Source: Tubiluchus corallicola
Taxonomy: Eukaryota > Priapulida > Priapulimorpha > Priapulimorphida > Tubiluchidae
Reading direction: 5' to 3'
Assembly: GCA_030141605.1 (NCBI GenBank)
Contig: JAQGDQ010000327.1
Span: 1-64,000, forward strand
DNA: 64,000 nucleotides
The translations under genes and the position numbers were made by a program. How positions within the stretch are numbered: position 1 is the first letter of the stretch; each line of letters opens with the position of its first letter. The notes beneath the pieces are model-generated. The model made no database searches, had not been told where the DNA came from, and was given only the letters and a program-made list of their open reading frames with translations. Below, piece by piece: positions 1 through 11,640 of the stretch.

Positions 1-94
1 ATGGTAGGCTAAATTTGATTTCATGTAAAAAATAATAATAAAACATTAACACTGGTTTCACATAAAATAACAAAACATACTTAATTAGGGCCAA

Positions 95-1370
95 CAGTAT
101 TTACATAAACAAGATCAAAAAATCTTTGAAAGTATTTGATTCTTTGCTAGAATTTGCTAAACTGTTCCAAAGATGTGAGGCGCCTGTATCTCAAACGTTC
201 TTTTCCAAAAGCTACTGTTCTGAAGCGTGGATTAAAACAAATTGTTTCTTGATCTTAGGACACGGTTACCAGGATCTTTTGTGAGTAGATTATGTAGGTA
301 AGGCGGTCCTTATTTATTGTCTGGTCTATATATTGTTTTAGCCATATATTCCAGCCTTGAGACATGCAATGTGGAGAGATAAGCACGATTATTAAATACA
401 AAACGAAGTGCCCTTTCTTGAATGTTTCCATAGAGCAGAAATGCCAGACCAGAAACAGAAAAACATTGATAATATGAAGGAGCAAAATATTTGCAGTTTC
501 GTTTTAGCGTCAAGATATGGGCTAAGCCGATGGAGAACATTTACTTGTCTTGCTGCATTCTTACAAATATTACAGATATGAGTATCAAAAGATAGTTTGA
601 TGTCTAGTGTTACTCCAAGAAGTTTAACTGCTTGTTCAGAAATCACTTCATTGTTTCTTATTGGAAAAACAGTGCTAAGAGCACATTTGCAAAGGTTAAG
701 CTTGTGCTTTAAACATATCTGGGTTTGCTTTGAGACCATTTTGTTCAAACCAAGCAATACCTTTCTCTGGTTGGTGTTGCAGAATATCTACTAGGCGCTT
801 AATGTCTATATATCAATAACCTAAGGTATTATTATCTGCACAACTGTTCATGCTACAAAGGTCTAAGTTTTGGAATAAGTCATTGATAAATATATTAAAT
901 AAAAACGGTTCCTTTTTTGACGAAATCATTTATTGACGAACTCTAACCCTTTGGTACCTAACTGTCAAATATTTTTTCATAAAATTCGCAGCTTCATTTG
1001 ATAACCCATAGGCTTGTAACTTGAAAATTGGTAAATCATGAGGCAAACTATCAAATGGCTTACTCAAATCTGTTAGTGTAGCTGCAATGAACTCTTTGTT
1101 GTCCAGTGCTAGGTTCCAATCTCCCACTAGCTTTAGCAAAACTTAATTGCAACCATATGAATTTCTGAATCCTGAAAGATAGCTAGACAACATGGGTGTT
1201 ATAAATATCTTGAACTGATTTAATGCATACAACTTCCTCGAGTATTTTCGACATAGCTGGTAATACACTGACTGGTCGGTAATTAACTTTGTTAGCGTCT
1301 TCATTTTTTCTCTTATAGTAATAATACGTTAGTGTAATGTTGTGTTGAGTTTTCAAAAACCGCACAACTG
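95..1370 (-). mobile_element. Decayed CR1/Jockey-like LINE, reverse transcriptase and C-terminus
   Basis: On the minus strand several frames carry successive pieces of a non-LTR retrotransposon ORF2. Near 1310-1220 is NYRPVSVLPAMSKILEEVV, the conserved finger motif of CR1-like reverse transcriptases. At 1139-930 is the palm motif TDLSKPFDSLPHDL, which keeps the first catalytic Asp. Near 840-825 a degenerate second palm motif reads CADNN where YADDN is expected, so one catalytic Asp is lost. At 757-392 is the thumb, with LLGVTLDIKLSF. Below 250 another frame gives the C-terminal end with APHLWN. Several frameshifts and stops separate the pieces, so this is a dead copy. The family assignment rests on motifs only. 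Confidence 0.8.
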
Positions 1371-1379
1371 GTTCAAAAT

Positions 1380-1905
1380 TTTGTTTTACTCTATCTCTTC
1401 ACTCAAAGTGGAGTGAACAGATTATTTTGTAACAGTGAGCCATTTTCTACATCTACACACTCTCAATACAAATGTGTTATTTTAACATCATTGATTATCT
1501 GCAAAATAGTTGTATAATGAACTCCAGCAGTAGTTACAGCCTAGGGGATTGGTACGGCAGTTAGTCAATGATAATGGTAAACCATATATTTCACAGAACT
1601 AGGCAAATGCGCATCTTAGTTGGCCTTCGCGGAAGTAACTAGATAAAGTTGTTCAAAACTCCTATGTGTATGATTGACACTTAACGGTCGTCATGGGCGG
1701 AGCTTAATGGCGTCACGATGATTGACAGTTAACGGTTACTGTCATGTAAGCAACCAATCAGTATTAAGCTAATTCACGTTGTTCTTCTCCAATAAACTAT
1801 ACGATTACGGTTAGATTTACGATTTCAACATTCAACATTTATATTCGTCTACAAAAACACTACGGCAACGATGCTACAAGACTGAACATCATCAACAACA
1901 CCGCG
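1380..1905 (+). promoter_or_regulatory. Promoter- or LTR-like stretch upstream of the glycogenin remnant
   Basis: No gene is seen. The stretch has a GGGCGG box at 1695-1700, CCAAT at 1754-1758 and an AATAAA signal at 1791-1796. A partial direct repeat (GATTGACA followed by TTAACGGT) occurs near 1672 and again near 1721. Promoter boxes followed by AATAAA would suit an LTR leading toward the gag piece at 2856. However, no matching second LTR and no convincing primer-binding site were found. It could equally be chance. Confidence 0.2.
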
Positions 1906-1909
1906 AAAT

Positions 1910-2640
1910 AAACTTTTGTTCATCTTGTTATTACGTCTTGCTAGTACATCTCGCTACTTAATTGCCATCGTCACAAATAATATATCACAAAATCTGATGA
2001 AACATCTTCGTGATAAATTTCACTACGTTCAACCAATTGAAATAATTGACAGTAATGATCCAAACTGTCACAAACGACACAAAAACCTGCATTTGTTAGG
2101 AAGGCCTGCGCTTAATGTAACCTATACCAAATTACATTGTTGGCGCCTCACACATTTTAGCAAGTGTATTTTTCATGGATGCCGACACGCTGGTCCTACA
2201 AAACATTCACGAACTCTTCCAAAGAAAAGAGTTTCAGCAGCACCTGACGTCGGGCGGCCCGACTGTTTTAACAGCGGCGTGTTTCTGTTTCAGTCAAGTA
2301 TAGACACATTCAATCAACTTGTTTCGTTTGCCATGTCCACAGCTAGTACATTTGATGGAAGTTAAGGGACGCTAAACCAGTACTTTAGTAATTGGGCTAC
2401 AGACTATCAAAAACATTTGCCTTTCATTTACAATACTGTGATGCAAGGACAATATAGTCATTTAAACGCCATGAACCCTTTTGGCGAGAATATCAAAGTT
2501 GCTCATTTAATGGTGCATACAAGCCTTGGGATGATATCCATAATTTTCGACAGAGGTACGTGGCTCCACCTATGCGCGACGCAAGTTATGAATCAAGAAT
2601 GCTCAGCGAATAGTTTCATATTTACAATGCTGACGCTTTG
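1910..2640 (+). pseudogene. Glycogenin (GT8) processed pseudogene, 5'-truncated
   Basis: Glycogenin is the self-glucosylating GT8 enzyme that primes glycogen synthesis. The translated stretch matches the family in order: TYTKLHCWRLTHFSKCIF, then FMDADTLVLQNIHELFQ (with the Mn-binding DAD motif) in a shifted frame near 2170-2221, then SAAPDVG and DCFNSGVFLFQ. After an in-frame TAA at 2363-2365 come LNQYFSNWAT and KHLPFIYN, and later, in another frame, GAYKPWDD. About the first 35 residues of the enzyme are missing. Two compensating frameshifts flank the DAD segment. The segment runs without introns over nearly the whole catalytic domain, which suggests an mRNA-derived copy. No poly(A) tail is evident. 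Homology of the blocks is clear; the retrocopy origin is inferred. Confidence 0.82.
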
Positions 2641-2855
2641 CTTATGTTACAGGAGCAATGTATAAGCAATGAACCGCGATATAATTTCATGATTTTAAAA
2701 ACTTGCCCAAGGATTACTTAAATGCTTCAGCACCTGCATTTGTCTCCGTGTTTCCAAATAAAAGCATGACCCTTTGTTCAACGTCATGCATAGGCAAACA
2801 TAAACCACTGCTAGCATCGTCGGCTATAGACAAACCTGCACATGGATTGCAATAG

Positions 2856-3600
2856 ATGAACCAACCTCAGGACATGACAGCATTCATGAATATCATGTGC
2901 GAGGGACAGCGGCAGCAAATGTACATGTATAACGCCATGCAGCTTCCTGCAGTTGAACTGGAAAAATTCGGTGGCAACGTGATGCATTTCTGGCGTTTTA
3001 TTAAGCGTTTCGAGGCCAGTGTAGAGAATAACACAGAATATGAGGCAGCAAAATACACAAAGTTACTACAACTCTGCACTGGAGGAGCTAAGGTTGTCTT
3101 GGAGAATTGCCATTATATGGATCCCATTTAGGTTTTAAACGTGCTAAGTATTTGTTAACAGAACGTTTTGGATCTCTCTACATGGTAACTCTGGCTTGGC
3201 AGGATAAAATAAACAATTTTAGTTGTATAAAATACAGGAGCTAGAAAAGTTGCAGGAGTTCTCAGGTGCACTTGTTGGATGTATTGAAACCTTAAAATGC
3301 ATGAACAGTTTGAGTGAAATCAATACTCAATCAGGTTTACTGCAAATTATTAGAAAGCTGCCACATAAGTTCCAAGACAAATGGAAGGATGTAGTCTGCC
3401 AGTTACTGAAGACGCAAAACAGGAGCCCATCCATATATGATGCAGTTCACTTTGTGAAGGAAGCAACAGAGAAGATTAATCATCCAGTGTATGGAGAATT
3501 GTATAACAATGGCCCAAAGAGAGTAAAGCAAAGCAAAAACTTTGCAAGCATTTCTAAAAATATAGCAGCTACTGTTCATCTACGCAAGTTACAACGATGA
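2856..3600 (+). mobile_element. BEL/Pao retrotransposon gag fragment (DUF1759-like)
   Basis: Two open stretches (2856-3131 and 3223-3600), separated by a stop and a frameshift, form one gag-like region. The first has LPAVELEKFGGNVMHFWRF followed by FEASVENN, the hallmark of the DUF1759 capsid-type domain of BEL/Pao gag. In the second, NTQSGLLQIIRKLPHKFQ and later FVKEATEKINHPVYG match the continuation of the same domain. No zinc knuckle, protease or pol follows; a minus-strand Ty3/gypsy-like piece begins soon after. It is dead because of the TAG at 3129-3131 and the frameshift. It is not contiguous with the BEL/Pao pol remnant at 58.9 kb and need not be the same family. Confidence 0.75.
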
Positions 3601-3751
3601 TAGAACGCAATCAAGAAGAGAGCATAATCCAGGCATTAGCAAATCTATCCAGGTTTGTAACAGCATAAAACTGAAAACGGTGAGTTGATAATCCTTTTTC
3701 CTGTGGAAACAGATCAATGATCCACTTCTTGCGAGTGCAGTGTAGCGCCAT

Positions 3752-4057
3752 CTATCGAGACACGCTATCGGCAAAACAGGCCTTGAAACGAAAAAGCATT
3801 CCACTAGTTACTTCCGAGGCACTGAGACAACCTCTATGATGTGATACATTGAACAGTCTATAGAAGTTCCCTTGGGGCGTCGGTAGGGATTCAAACCATC
3901 TGTCTGCCAGGTTAAATAAAGTAGTTGCGATACTTGCGAAGGTTTCTCCATCGTGAAACTGTAGGTACTTCAGCCATCTGCTACTACAACAACTGTATTG
4001 TACTCCTAGCCATAAACCATTTCTTTGACGGTACTGCATAATAGACTCGTGTAGCAA
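3752..4057 (-). mobile_element. Ty3/gypsy-like gag fragment
   Basis: The minus-strand frame contains WLKYLQFHDGETFASIATTL and then ADRWFESLP. This resembles the capsid region of Ty3/gypsy gag, where a run like LATIATLLxGxADRWFxSLP is common. The segment is about 100 residues and has no recognised continuation. The putative leader and primer-binding repeats of the same element lie upstream on this strand at 4735-4985, which supports the orientation. Protease, reverse transcriptase and integrase are absent. Confidence 0.5.
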
Positions 4058-4370
4058 TCGAAGTTTCGAGCTTGGCTTTCCTGAGTGGACGAAATGGGCA
4101 TACTGACAAACTTACTGCAACAGGCTCGGCACATAAAGAGGAATAAAGACGAAGCAAATTTACAAACAAGGTACTGCTGTACAGCAACAACAGCAAAGTA
4201 GAGAAAAACGATTAAACTTTTAAACTACTTCAACGTTCTGGCTTTGACAAAAGCTACCGAAAACCGGTTCAACTCTGACCAGTGACGTACAGTTAAAAAG
4301 ACGAGCATCAAGTGTTCACAACTGCATAATCTTAGCTAACTGAGCACAACAGAGCCCCATGTTGAAAAGC

Positions 4371-4463
4371 GTGTTCTGGCATCTCTAGCCATTACGGAAT
4401 ACTAAACTACCATTTAAAAACAGTGTTCTGGCATCCTAGCCATTACGGAACACTAAACTACGG
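4371..4463. repeat. Direct duplication of a ~42 bp segment
   Basis: The block GTGTTCTGGCATC, then AGCCATTACGGAA, then ACTAAACTAC occurs at about 4371-4410 and again at about 4422-4462, with small differences. No function is evident. Confidence 0.75.
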
Positions 4464-4734
4464 TGACTCGCTATACATGCAAAGTCATAAAATGGCTGTA
4501 CGTCGCCTATTCCTATATACAGGCTATTATCGCCTCATTGGGAACTCGATAAAAACATAGAACTGTTTAAGCTAAGGCCGATGCTGCGTGTCGCATAAAG
4601 GCCGTTCCAATTGCCTTCAACATAAAGGTAAAAACACGAAACTGTCTACAAAAACACAAAAAAACACGCCGAGTAGTACAGACAAGCTGTCTGCCTAAAG
4701 CAAAATGCAGCACTCATCAAACCCAATAATGTCG

Positions 4735-4985
4735 ATCCATTCCAGGCGGCAATTTCGGATCCCACTTCTGACACCAGTGTAACGGATCCGAGTTCCTTTC
4801 CAGGCGCCAATTTAGGATCCCACTTCTGTGCACCAGTGTAACGGGTCCGACTTCCTTTCCAGGCGGCAATTTCGGATCCCACTTATGTCACCAGCGTAAC
4901 GGATCTGGGTTCCATTCCAGGCGGCAATTTCGGATCCCACTTATGTGCACCCGTGTAACGGATCCGGGGTCCTTTGCGCCGATCC
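4735..4985 (-). repeat. Four tandem ~59 bp units with a tRNA-Leu-type primer-binding-like motif
   Basis: Four imperfect copies of about 59 bp contain TTCCAGGCGGCAATTTCGGA and CCCACTTCTG-CACCAGTGTAACGG on the plus strand. Read on the minus strand, the first copy gives TGGTGTCAGAAGTGGGAT. That is complementary to the 3' end of a tRNA ending ...ATCCCACTTCTGACACCA, as in many tRNA-Leu genes, and is a typical LTR-retroelement primer-binding site. It is preceded by GTTACAC, which could be the end of an LTR. The tRNA assignment is from memory of the family and is an inference. The repeats probably form the leader of the gypsy-like element at 3752-4057. Confidence 0.6.
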
Positions 4986-5266
4986 GTCTCCTCAGAATGT
5001 ATAGAGCAGCATACAAGTTATGAAATACTTTACAACTGACGAGAACACTAAATAGAATACGAATGCAAAATAAACTTTAATGCACAACCCGTAGCTCCAT
5101 GACATGTGAACAGACTTTGGTATAAAAATCAGCAAACCTACAGCATTCACCTTTACAGACAGAAAGGCCAGCTTGGAATCGTCGAATTGCGGCATGCATT
5201 CTGTTTTATACAGGTACATTTGCATTACTGGGCTTCTCAACCATACCCATTACTAACATTAGGGGG

Positions 5267-6530
5267 TTGGTCAAAATCTGCCTTCGTAACAATATGTTTA
5301 AGATACATTTCGAAAACCTGTTAAACAGCGATACCGCATCCAACAACTTACTTGATGAATTAGAGAATTACCAAATGTACGTCCCCGTATTAGATGACCC
5401 GTTTACAACAGAAGAGGTACAAAAAGTGATTGCGACGCAAAACGCAAAAAAGAGCAGTGGTCCAGATGGTATACAAACGTCTCTCTTCCGTTATTTACAT
5501 GTAGAATGGACAAGTAAACCTTTTTGAACGCAGTTTTCTTGCAGTGTGATTTCGCTTCGTCGTGGTGTATATCCAAGTTTATTGTACTATTTAGAAAAGG
5601 ATGTGCAGCCTCGTGATAATTATAGAGGCATAAGCATTATACAAGCTTGTTGCAAAATATACGATTGCCTGATCAACGAACGTTTAAAGTTGTGGATAAA
5701 ACCGGAAGTGGGTAGCCAAGCTGAAAGAGATTCTATTAAGCAAATTTTGACCCTTTGATTACTGATTGACGCCACTCGTAAAAAGAAGAGGAAAATGTTC
5801 ATCATGTTTATAGATTTCGCAAAGGCGTTTGACCGAGCTGACAGCGGTAAGTTATTACGGGTATTGAAACAACACGGATGCGGTTATGTAATGTTACGTG
5901 CTATCGCACAAATGTATAACAAGACTGACAACAAGCATACTGAGCGATACAGAGCTTAGTTATTAGTTATAACTGTGGGGTAAAACAAGACTCACCAAGC
6001 TCAAGCCTGCTATTCTGTTTATATGTAGATCCGCTAATAACGGCTCTAAAAGCACTCAGTGAGGATAGCTGGCTTCGTAACCTCCAATGTCTGCTCATGA
6101 CGGATGACACGACCATTGTGGCATCAACGAAAAGAAAAGGCGTCGAAAAGATGTAGACGTTATTACAATTTTGCAAAAACTATGGCATGAGCATGAATAC
6201 AATCAAAACGAAATTTATGGTTGTAGGTGGCGATGAGCAAGACAGGGTACCGCTAACTGCTGACAATGTTGTGATAAAACACACTACCACATATATATAT
6301 ATCTTGGCGCTATGACAACGGAAGATGCAAAGATGAGCACAGTTATTGCAAAACATCTTGAGAATAAAAATCCCGACATATTAAAATTCCACGCATTTAT
6401 CACTAAGAACAATGACTATCCGTACTGGATAAAGAAAAAAGTTTTGGATAGAGCATTAATAGCAGGTGTCTTCTATAGTACCGAAACAAGGAATACTGAC
6501 TTGAAAAGCGTTATGCCTAACATCATATAA
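5267..6530 (+). mobile_element. Decayed LINE reverse transcriptase
   Basis: Successive plus-strand frames give the reverse-transcriptase domain of a non-LTR retrotransposon. At about 5413-5490 is TTEEVQKVIATQNAKKSSGP followed by DGI. At about 5610-5690 is the region DNYRGISIIQACCKIYDCLI. The catalytic palm motif IDFAKAFD is at 5810-5833. GVKQDSPSSSLLFCLYVDPL is near 5977-6030. LLMTDDT is at 6091-6111, where MADD is usual and both Asp remain. YLGAM and a thumb/connection segment follow to 6530. Frameshifts and stops interrupt it. The endonuclease is not seen upstream. The clade was not assigned. Confidence 0.85.
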
Positions 6531-7104
6531 ATATATATGGATCTCATCAAATCTCTACTGTCTGTTAAACGTACAACTGTTTAACCTAAACCTACGGGAC
6601 TTGAAAACCCCAAACGAAACCTACCGGACTTGAAAACCCCAAACATACCAGAGAATACTATAGGAAAATACCACATAACAGAGAAATCAAAGACTATGCA
6701 CATGCGGAGAGATACAAACAGAAAAACATGTATTAACGAACTGTAACTTAACTGAAATTAGAAGGAAATATCCTAGTGTGAACTTCTCTGCACTGTCTAA
6801 TATTATGGAGAGCAATCATGCATTTGAGATTTGTTCTCAAGTGCTACAAACTTTTCAAAACTAACAGTGGTTTTATTTAGTGTTTACTAATCGCTTAAAA
6901 TATCAAATTAAAATGTATAACCACTTTTTCAATGGTATAAAGTTGGTACAACTATTTTATTTTATATGCTAATATGATCCACCTGTGATAAATTCTTGAA
7001 AAGAATAATGAATGGACTGTAAATTTTATTATTTTTGCAACACCAGCGTTTGTATTAATCATTGTATTCATAGTCAATAAACTATACTACTACTGCTAAG
7101 GGGA
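6531..7104. other. Noncoding, small direct repeat
   Basis: No gene is seen. At about 6591-6649 the phrase GGACTTGAAAACCCCAAAC occurs twice in tandem, about 32 bp apart. The rest is AT-rich and may be the 3' tail of the preceding LINE. Confidence 0.5.
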
Positions 7105-7248
<144 letters not shown>

Positions 7249-7338
7249 AACTCTTTTATTGACCTCTTTTTGCAGGTATACAAGGAATCATTTCAATTTA
7301 ATACATCCAAAAGAAATACAATTATACATTATATAATA

Positions 7339-7434
7339 TTGTATGACTTGTTTTTGGATCTAGTTGTACTTTTAGTTACCTTGTATGACACAGGTAACAA
7401 AAAATACAACTAGATCCAAAAACGAGTCATACAA
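7339..7434. repeat. Inverted repeat, 42 bp arms and 12 bp loop
   Basis: The arm 7339-7380 (TTGTATGACTTGTTTTTGGA at its start) is the reverse complement of 7393-7434, with about three mismatches in 42 positions. The loop 7381-7392 begins with a further copy of TTGTATGACA. The structure could be a small foldback/MITE or the stem of a hairpin RNA. No coding sequence overlaps it. Confidence 0.88.
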
Positions 7435-7848
7435 AAAGATATTATGAATAATTGTAGATAATGGTAAGAATAAGTTGACACACAAAACTCAGATGTTGTT
7501 TGTGCATATGATACAAGAAAAATAATTACACAAAATACAACAATCACACACAAGCTAAATAAATAATCACAACTAGAACTAGTAGCAACTATGGGTCAGA
7601 AAACTTGCCCATATGTGTTAAGCTTACTTTGCATCGTTATAATTATAACAAAATATAGAAACGCATCTTACCGTTTTTACACACTGTATATGCTCAGCTA
7701 ACCCGAAGTAATAAAAACCACATTAGATTTTTATAAATAATATCCTTCACCACTTGTATAAATTTATCAAAAACTAATACATTTTTTAAAGTAAATCTTT
7801 CTTATTTCCCGGTTGGACAGAACATCGATAAGATTTTTTTCTGGCTTC
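7435..7848. other. Noncoding, AT-rich
   Basis: No gene, RNA or element was recognised. It may be the 3' tail of the LINE on the minus strand immediately to the right. Confidence 0.4.
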
Positions 7849-8990
7849 TTAGTCAACTAAACTACAACTAAAGAGTAGATGGTCAGAAGTATGTGCTTCC
7901 CCACTATGACAGGCTGTAGCTGCTTCCCAAATACTGTACAAAAAAGACCGAGTTGTTCTTTTCAATAGCAAGTTTAGTGCTTTGGTTTCAACGCACCTCT
8001 GCTTATTGTTTAATGGTAAATTTAGTGGCTTTAGTTCTGGGGTTATAATATCTGTGGCTATGCCATCTAGTTGGTTGCTATGTTGGATTCTACGCCTCCA
8101 TTGCGAGCTTTGAAATTGGACACATTCTTCTCTGGTGTAGCGTAAATTAATATACTCCAGGTTACCGAGATTTTCGTTTCTCATATTAAGCCCTTTGCAT
8201 ATTTTTAAGAAAGTTTTTGCCGTAGCCAAATCAGTTTTCACAGGGTGATTATTTATTCGTCGATTTAAAAGCAATTACTTCACAAATAAGTATTTCTTGC
8301 TTAAGTAAGTCCTCACCCGTACAGCTCTACGTTTTAATATGTTTACTAACTATGCAAGAAAAAACTATGTCTGCTGGAGGCATACCCCAAATACATTCAA
8401 TATCAGATTTCCTGGGATCGTACCCCACCCCCCGCAGCAGCTTTCATTACGTCATACCATAAATTGTCAAAATTGAGCCTTCTGTTCATCCAGCTCGGCG
8501 CACCATAAAATATACTTGGCATCACAATAGATTGGAATAATCTAATAATGGTTGTCATTCTTAAGCCTTTATTTTTATAAAATACGCTCTTGAGTTTAGC
8601 CCATTTCTTACAAGCACTTTGCCTGGTTCTAGAAGTATGGCTATAAAATTCATACGTTTATCGACAGTAATTCCAAGTACTTTCGTGTTGTTAACATAAT
8701 TTATCTCTTTGTTACCAAAACGCAATTTTGATCATTTTCAAAAACAATAGCTTCTGTTTTCTTTAAATTACAGTTCAACATCTGCCTCCATTTAGAACTC
8801 CAGGCATGGAGTTTATCACTGAGCCAACAACTGAGCCAATTCGTAGCATTCGTTATTAGTGTTTGCGTACAATTGTGCCGTCGTCAGCAAATTTGAGCTT
8901 CAAAACATTTCTGTTTGGGTCAATTTCACTAAACATATCTGACGCATACAGAATAAACAATAACGGGATAGTCAATCACATTCATAGAGA
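7849..8990 (-). mobile_element. Decayed LINE, reverse transcriptase C-terminal half
   Basis: On the minus strand the reverse-transcriptase catalytic motif FADDGTIV is encoded around 8891-8868. It is preceded by EIDPNRNVLKLK and followed, after a frame change, by NTKVLGITVDKRMNF near 8700-8645, the conserved thumb motif. The longest open piece, 8274-7849, covers the C-terminus and ends with HTSDHLLFSCSL, similar to the cysteine/histidine motif near the end of many LINE ORF2 proteins. Stops and frameshifts separate the parts. The upstream fingers and endonuclease are absent (5' truncated). Confidence 0.8.
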
Positions 8991-10560
8991 GAACTAATCG
9001 AAGTGTCTCTTATTTTAGCTATAGTGGGAGCAACATTCTACGCCCTCTCTCAGTTTTCAAATAGGGGATGCGATATCGCGCAGGAAAACTCGCTGGTCTG
9101 AATGCGCCGTTACAGTCTTTCTGTGTTTATATTTAACAGATATTCACCACAAATATTGTTTTTGGTTGCCCAGACTTTGTTGCAGACATTCCTAGTACGT
9201 AGATAAAATTACTCTATCATCCACGAACATCAGTAGCTACAGATAATTGTTGGTTAATGTGGGTGATTTGCATAAGTTATTATAGCATAAAATCTTGCCC
9301 CTAGGTCGCATTTTAGTAGTGTATAAAATAAGAAAGGTCTGCAAACATATAGGCCCTATACATGAGAAAAGCACGTGATGTCGCTAGTTGTCGGTATTCA
9401 GCTTTACAGTGTACTTCACACTATTCTGCTTGCCCTGTATCATTGTTCTCACGAAGGCATTGTCATTGGATTCATATCTTGGGCTTTAAGTCGTCTCTTT
9501 CGAGCTCTAAAATTTGGTTTGGTTTGTTTTTGTTCAAACTTTGAGAACGCAACGCCTACTAGCATCACCTATGGTGGGCCATGATGTCATCCACCTGGTC
9601 GTCACGCCTCAGAAGGCGTACCTATAGAGGATCGGACTTCAGAACAATATTTTACCAAGATTACTACTAACGGCAATCCTATAATTTGAGCGGTCTGAAG
9701 GGTTAATTACCGTTTTTGGTATGGGTTTAATCAAACAATCAGCCAAGCTTTCGAAAATCTCCCATGTGAATAGACTCAGTTAAAGTACAAAGTTAACATT
9801 AGGATTAGTAGAGTGTTTCCACTTTTAATCGTTTCATTTGTTATTCAATCTTTGTCAGAATTGCTTTTATTTAAGGCATCTCTTTTGGAGATTAGGTATT
9901 CCTCAGAAAAAATACTTTCAGTAGGTTTGGGGTGGTTACTATTCTGAAAAATTAAAAATTCGAAGTGAAAAACATGGGAGCAAAACACTTATGTTGCGTT
10001 TTACACGGAAAAATCCCCACATCCAGAATGGGCGAGGGCATCAAGCCGTCGTCAAGGCTATAGGCCGTATAGCGTATATTACAGCGAATGGAATAGTTGA
10101 ACGGAGCAGTGACCAGCGATAGAAACAGTCAATATCCGTCCTATTGCCATCAGCCATATGCCAGGTATTCCAGATGGGATGGCCACGAAACTGACGTGTC
10201 CATACAGTATGATAAGAACGATTACAATAGTTATTAATATAACGCTCATGATCGTACTTTAGCTTCGGTGTGAAATTATAAATTCCGCCAAAGTTTTTAA
10301 TAATGTTTCATTAAAATTTCATTAGAATCGCCATCATCTCGTTCTACGATGTTTTTGGATACCCTTAGTCGAAATTGGTACCGTTGCCGCGTGTAAAATT
10401 GGGTCGGGATTGCAACTTTGTAAGCATGTTGTTGTGAATCAAATTTAGAATGAGAAATTAATTGGAAATTAATTGGAAGAATTAAATTATAAGATTTCAG
10501 AGATAATATACTCCTCCTTGGTCTGATAACGAAGACCGTACAATTTAATTATAACTGACT
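8991..10560. other. No recognised feature
   Basis: Only short frames are present (for example near 9362-9584), with no recognised domain. No RNA gene or repeat family was identified. Confidence 0.4.
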
Positions 10561-10564
10561 CACT

Positions 10565-11640
10565 CAGCTTGTACCTTGAATTTAATGAGTTCAGGTGTCA
10601 GAGGTTGGTGAACGGGAAAGTAGAAGATTAAAAGACACACCGACTACTTAAAGAGTTAAGGTGACAATTAGCGTATATAAAAATGCGCCCTGCGCTGGCA
10701 ATTTGCAGATGGATAAGTCAGGATGTTACATTGTTAGTGTCAGTACAAGTCATTTAGTGCTAGTTAACTTAACCTATCAAGCAATATTTCAATGTCTAAG
10801 GTGATAGGGTTGCGACCTCTAGTAATTTAAATTACCTGGAGTGTCACGGATGTCATCTCGGTGGTGTCATACCGGGTGACCTCGGCGCAATACCTAGCTT
10901 AATGACTTTCGCTTCATAAGGAGAGTGAGAGTTCAGAGTTCACTCACACACGCGCACAGTGTCAGAGAGAGTGGTTGCGGAATTGCAGTGGTGTGTTGCC
11001 GTTTACTTCTACGAGACGATCTTTTTACAAGACGTATCTTTAGCTCAGCGTAGTAATAATACTGCGTCACTTGCTTCGACAAATCTCTGATGCTGAGAAG
11101 TCTCGTTCAGGAATCAGGATCTGGCCAATAACGATTGTTAGGTTGGCCAGTCCTCAAGTTAAGTAGTTTTACTTTATTCTCTGATGCTGTAACAGTTTAT
11201 GTGGATTGCAATAACAGAGTAACTTTAGCACCATAAGTGCAAACATTACAACTTGTGAAGTATTTTATGATTAGAATTATCTCTTTGGATTAGAGCGTTA
11301 ATTGTAAACGCCCATCAGCGCATAAGAAAAGCTTTGTACTTGTCTTAGAACTTTGATCTGCATTGTAAATTTAATTACAATAAACTATTCTTAAATTTAA
11401 CGTAAATATCGACTTAAGGCTCACAATCGTCAAGACACTAAATCCTTGATCGAACTTGATATATTCACACTGTAAGGTTCATTGCGGGAGCCAGCTTGAC
11501 AACTCGAGAGACAAAGATCTATACTCACAACGCAATATTTCGTGGTTTCAGTTGTGTGGGACATTATCATAGCCCTATCAACTTGACCTAAGCTCTCGGA
11601 GTCGGGCAATTGAACGAATGCCAAAATCAATTGTCTTTAA
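10565..11640 (+). mobile_element. LTR-like repeat copy 1 (promoter and poly(A) signals)
   Basis: A TATATAAAA box lies near 10674 and ACAATAAAC, a poly(A)-signal-like motif, lies near 11380. From about 11477 the sequence shares a diverged block with 31300-31415: ATTGCGG, then GAGAGA, AAAGATCTA, a TATTTCGT block and CTAAGCTCTCG. A second shared stretch, TTGGCCAGTCC, is at about 11143 and 30931. The arrangement suggests an LTR plus untranslated leader of an old LTR retrotransposon. No gag or pol was found and the ends are not defined. Confidence 0.4.

Noticed and set aside
9362-9584. Two overlapping plus-strand frames of 60-69 codons with hydrophobic stretches
   Set aside because: No family recognised; length is within chance expectation.
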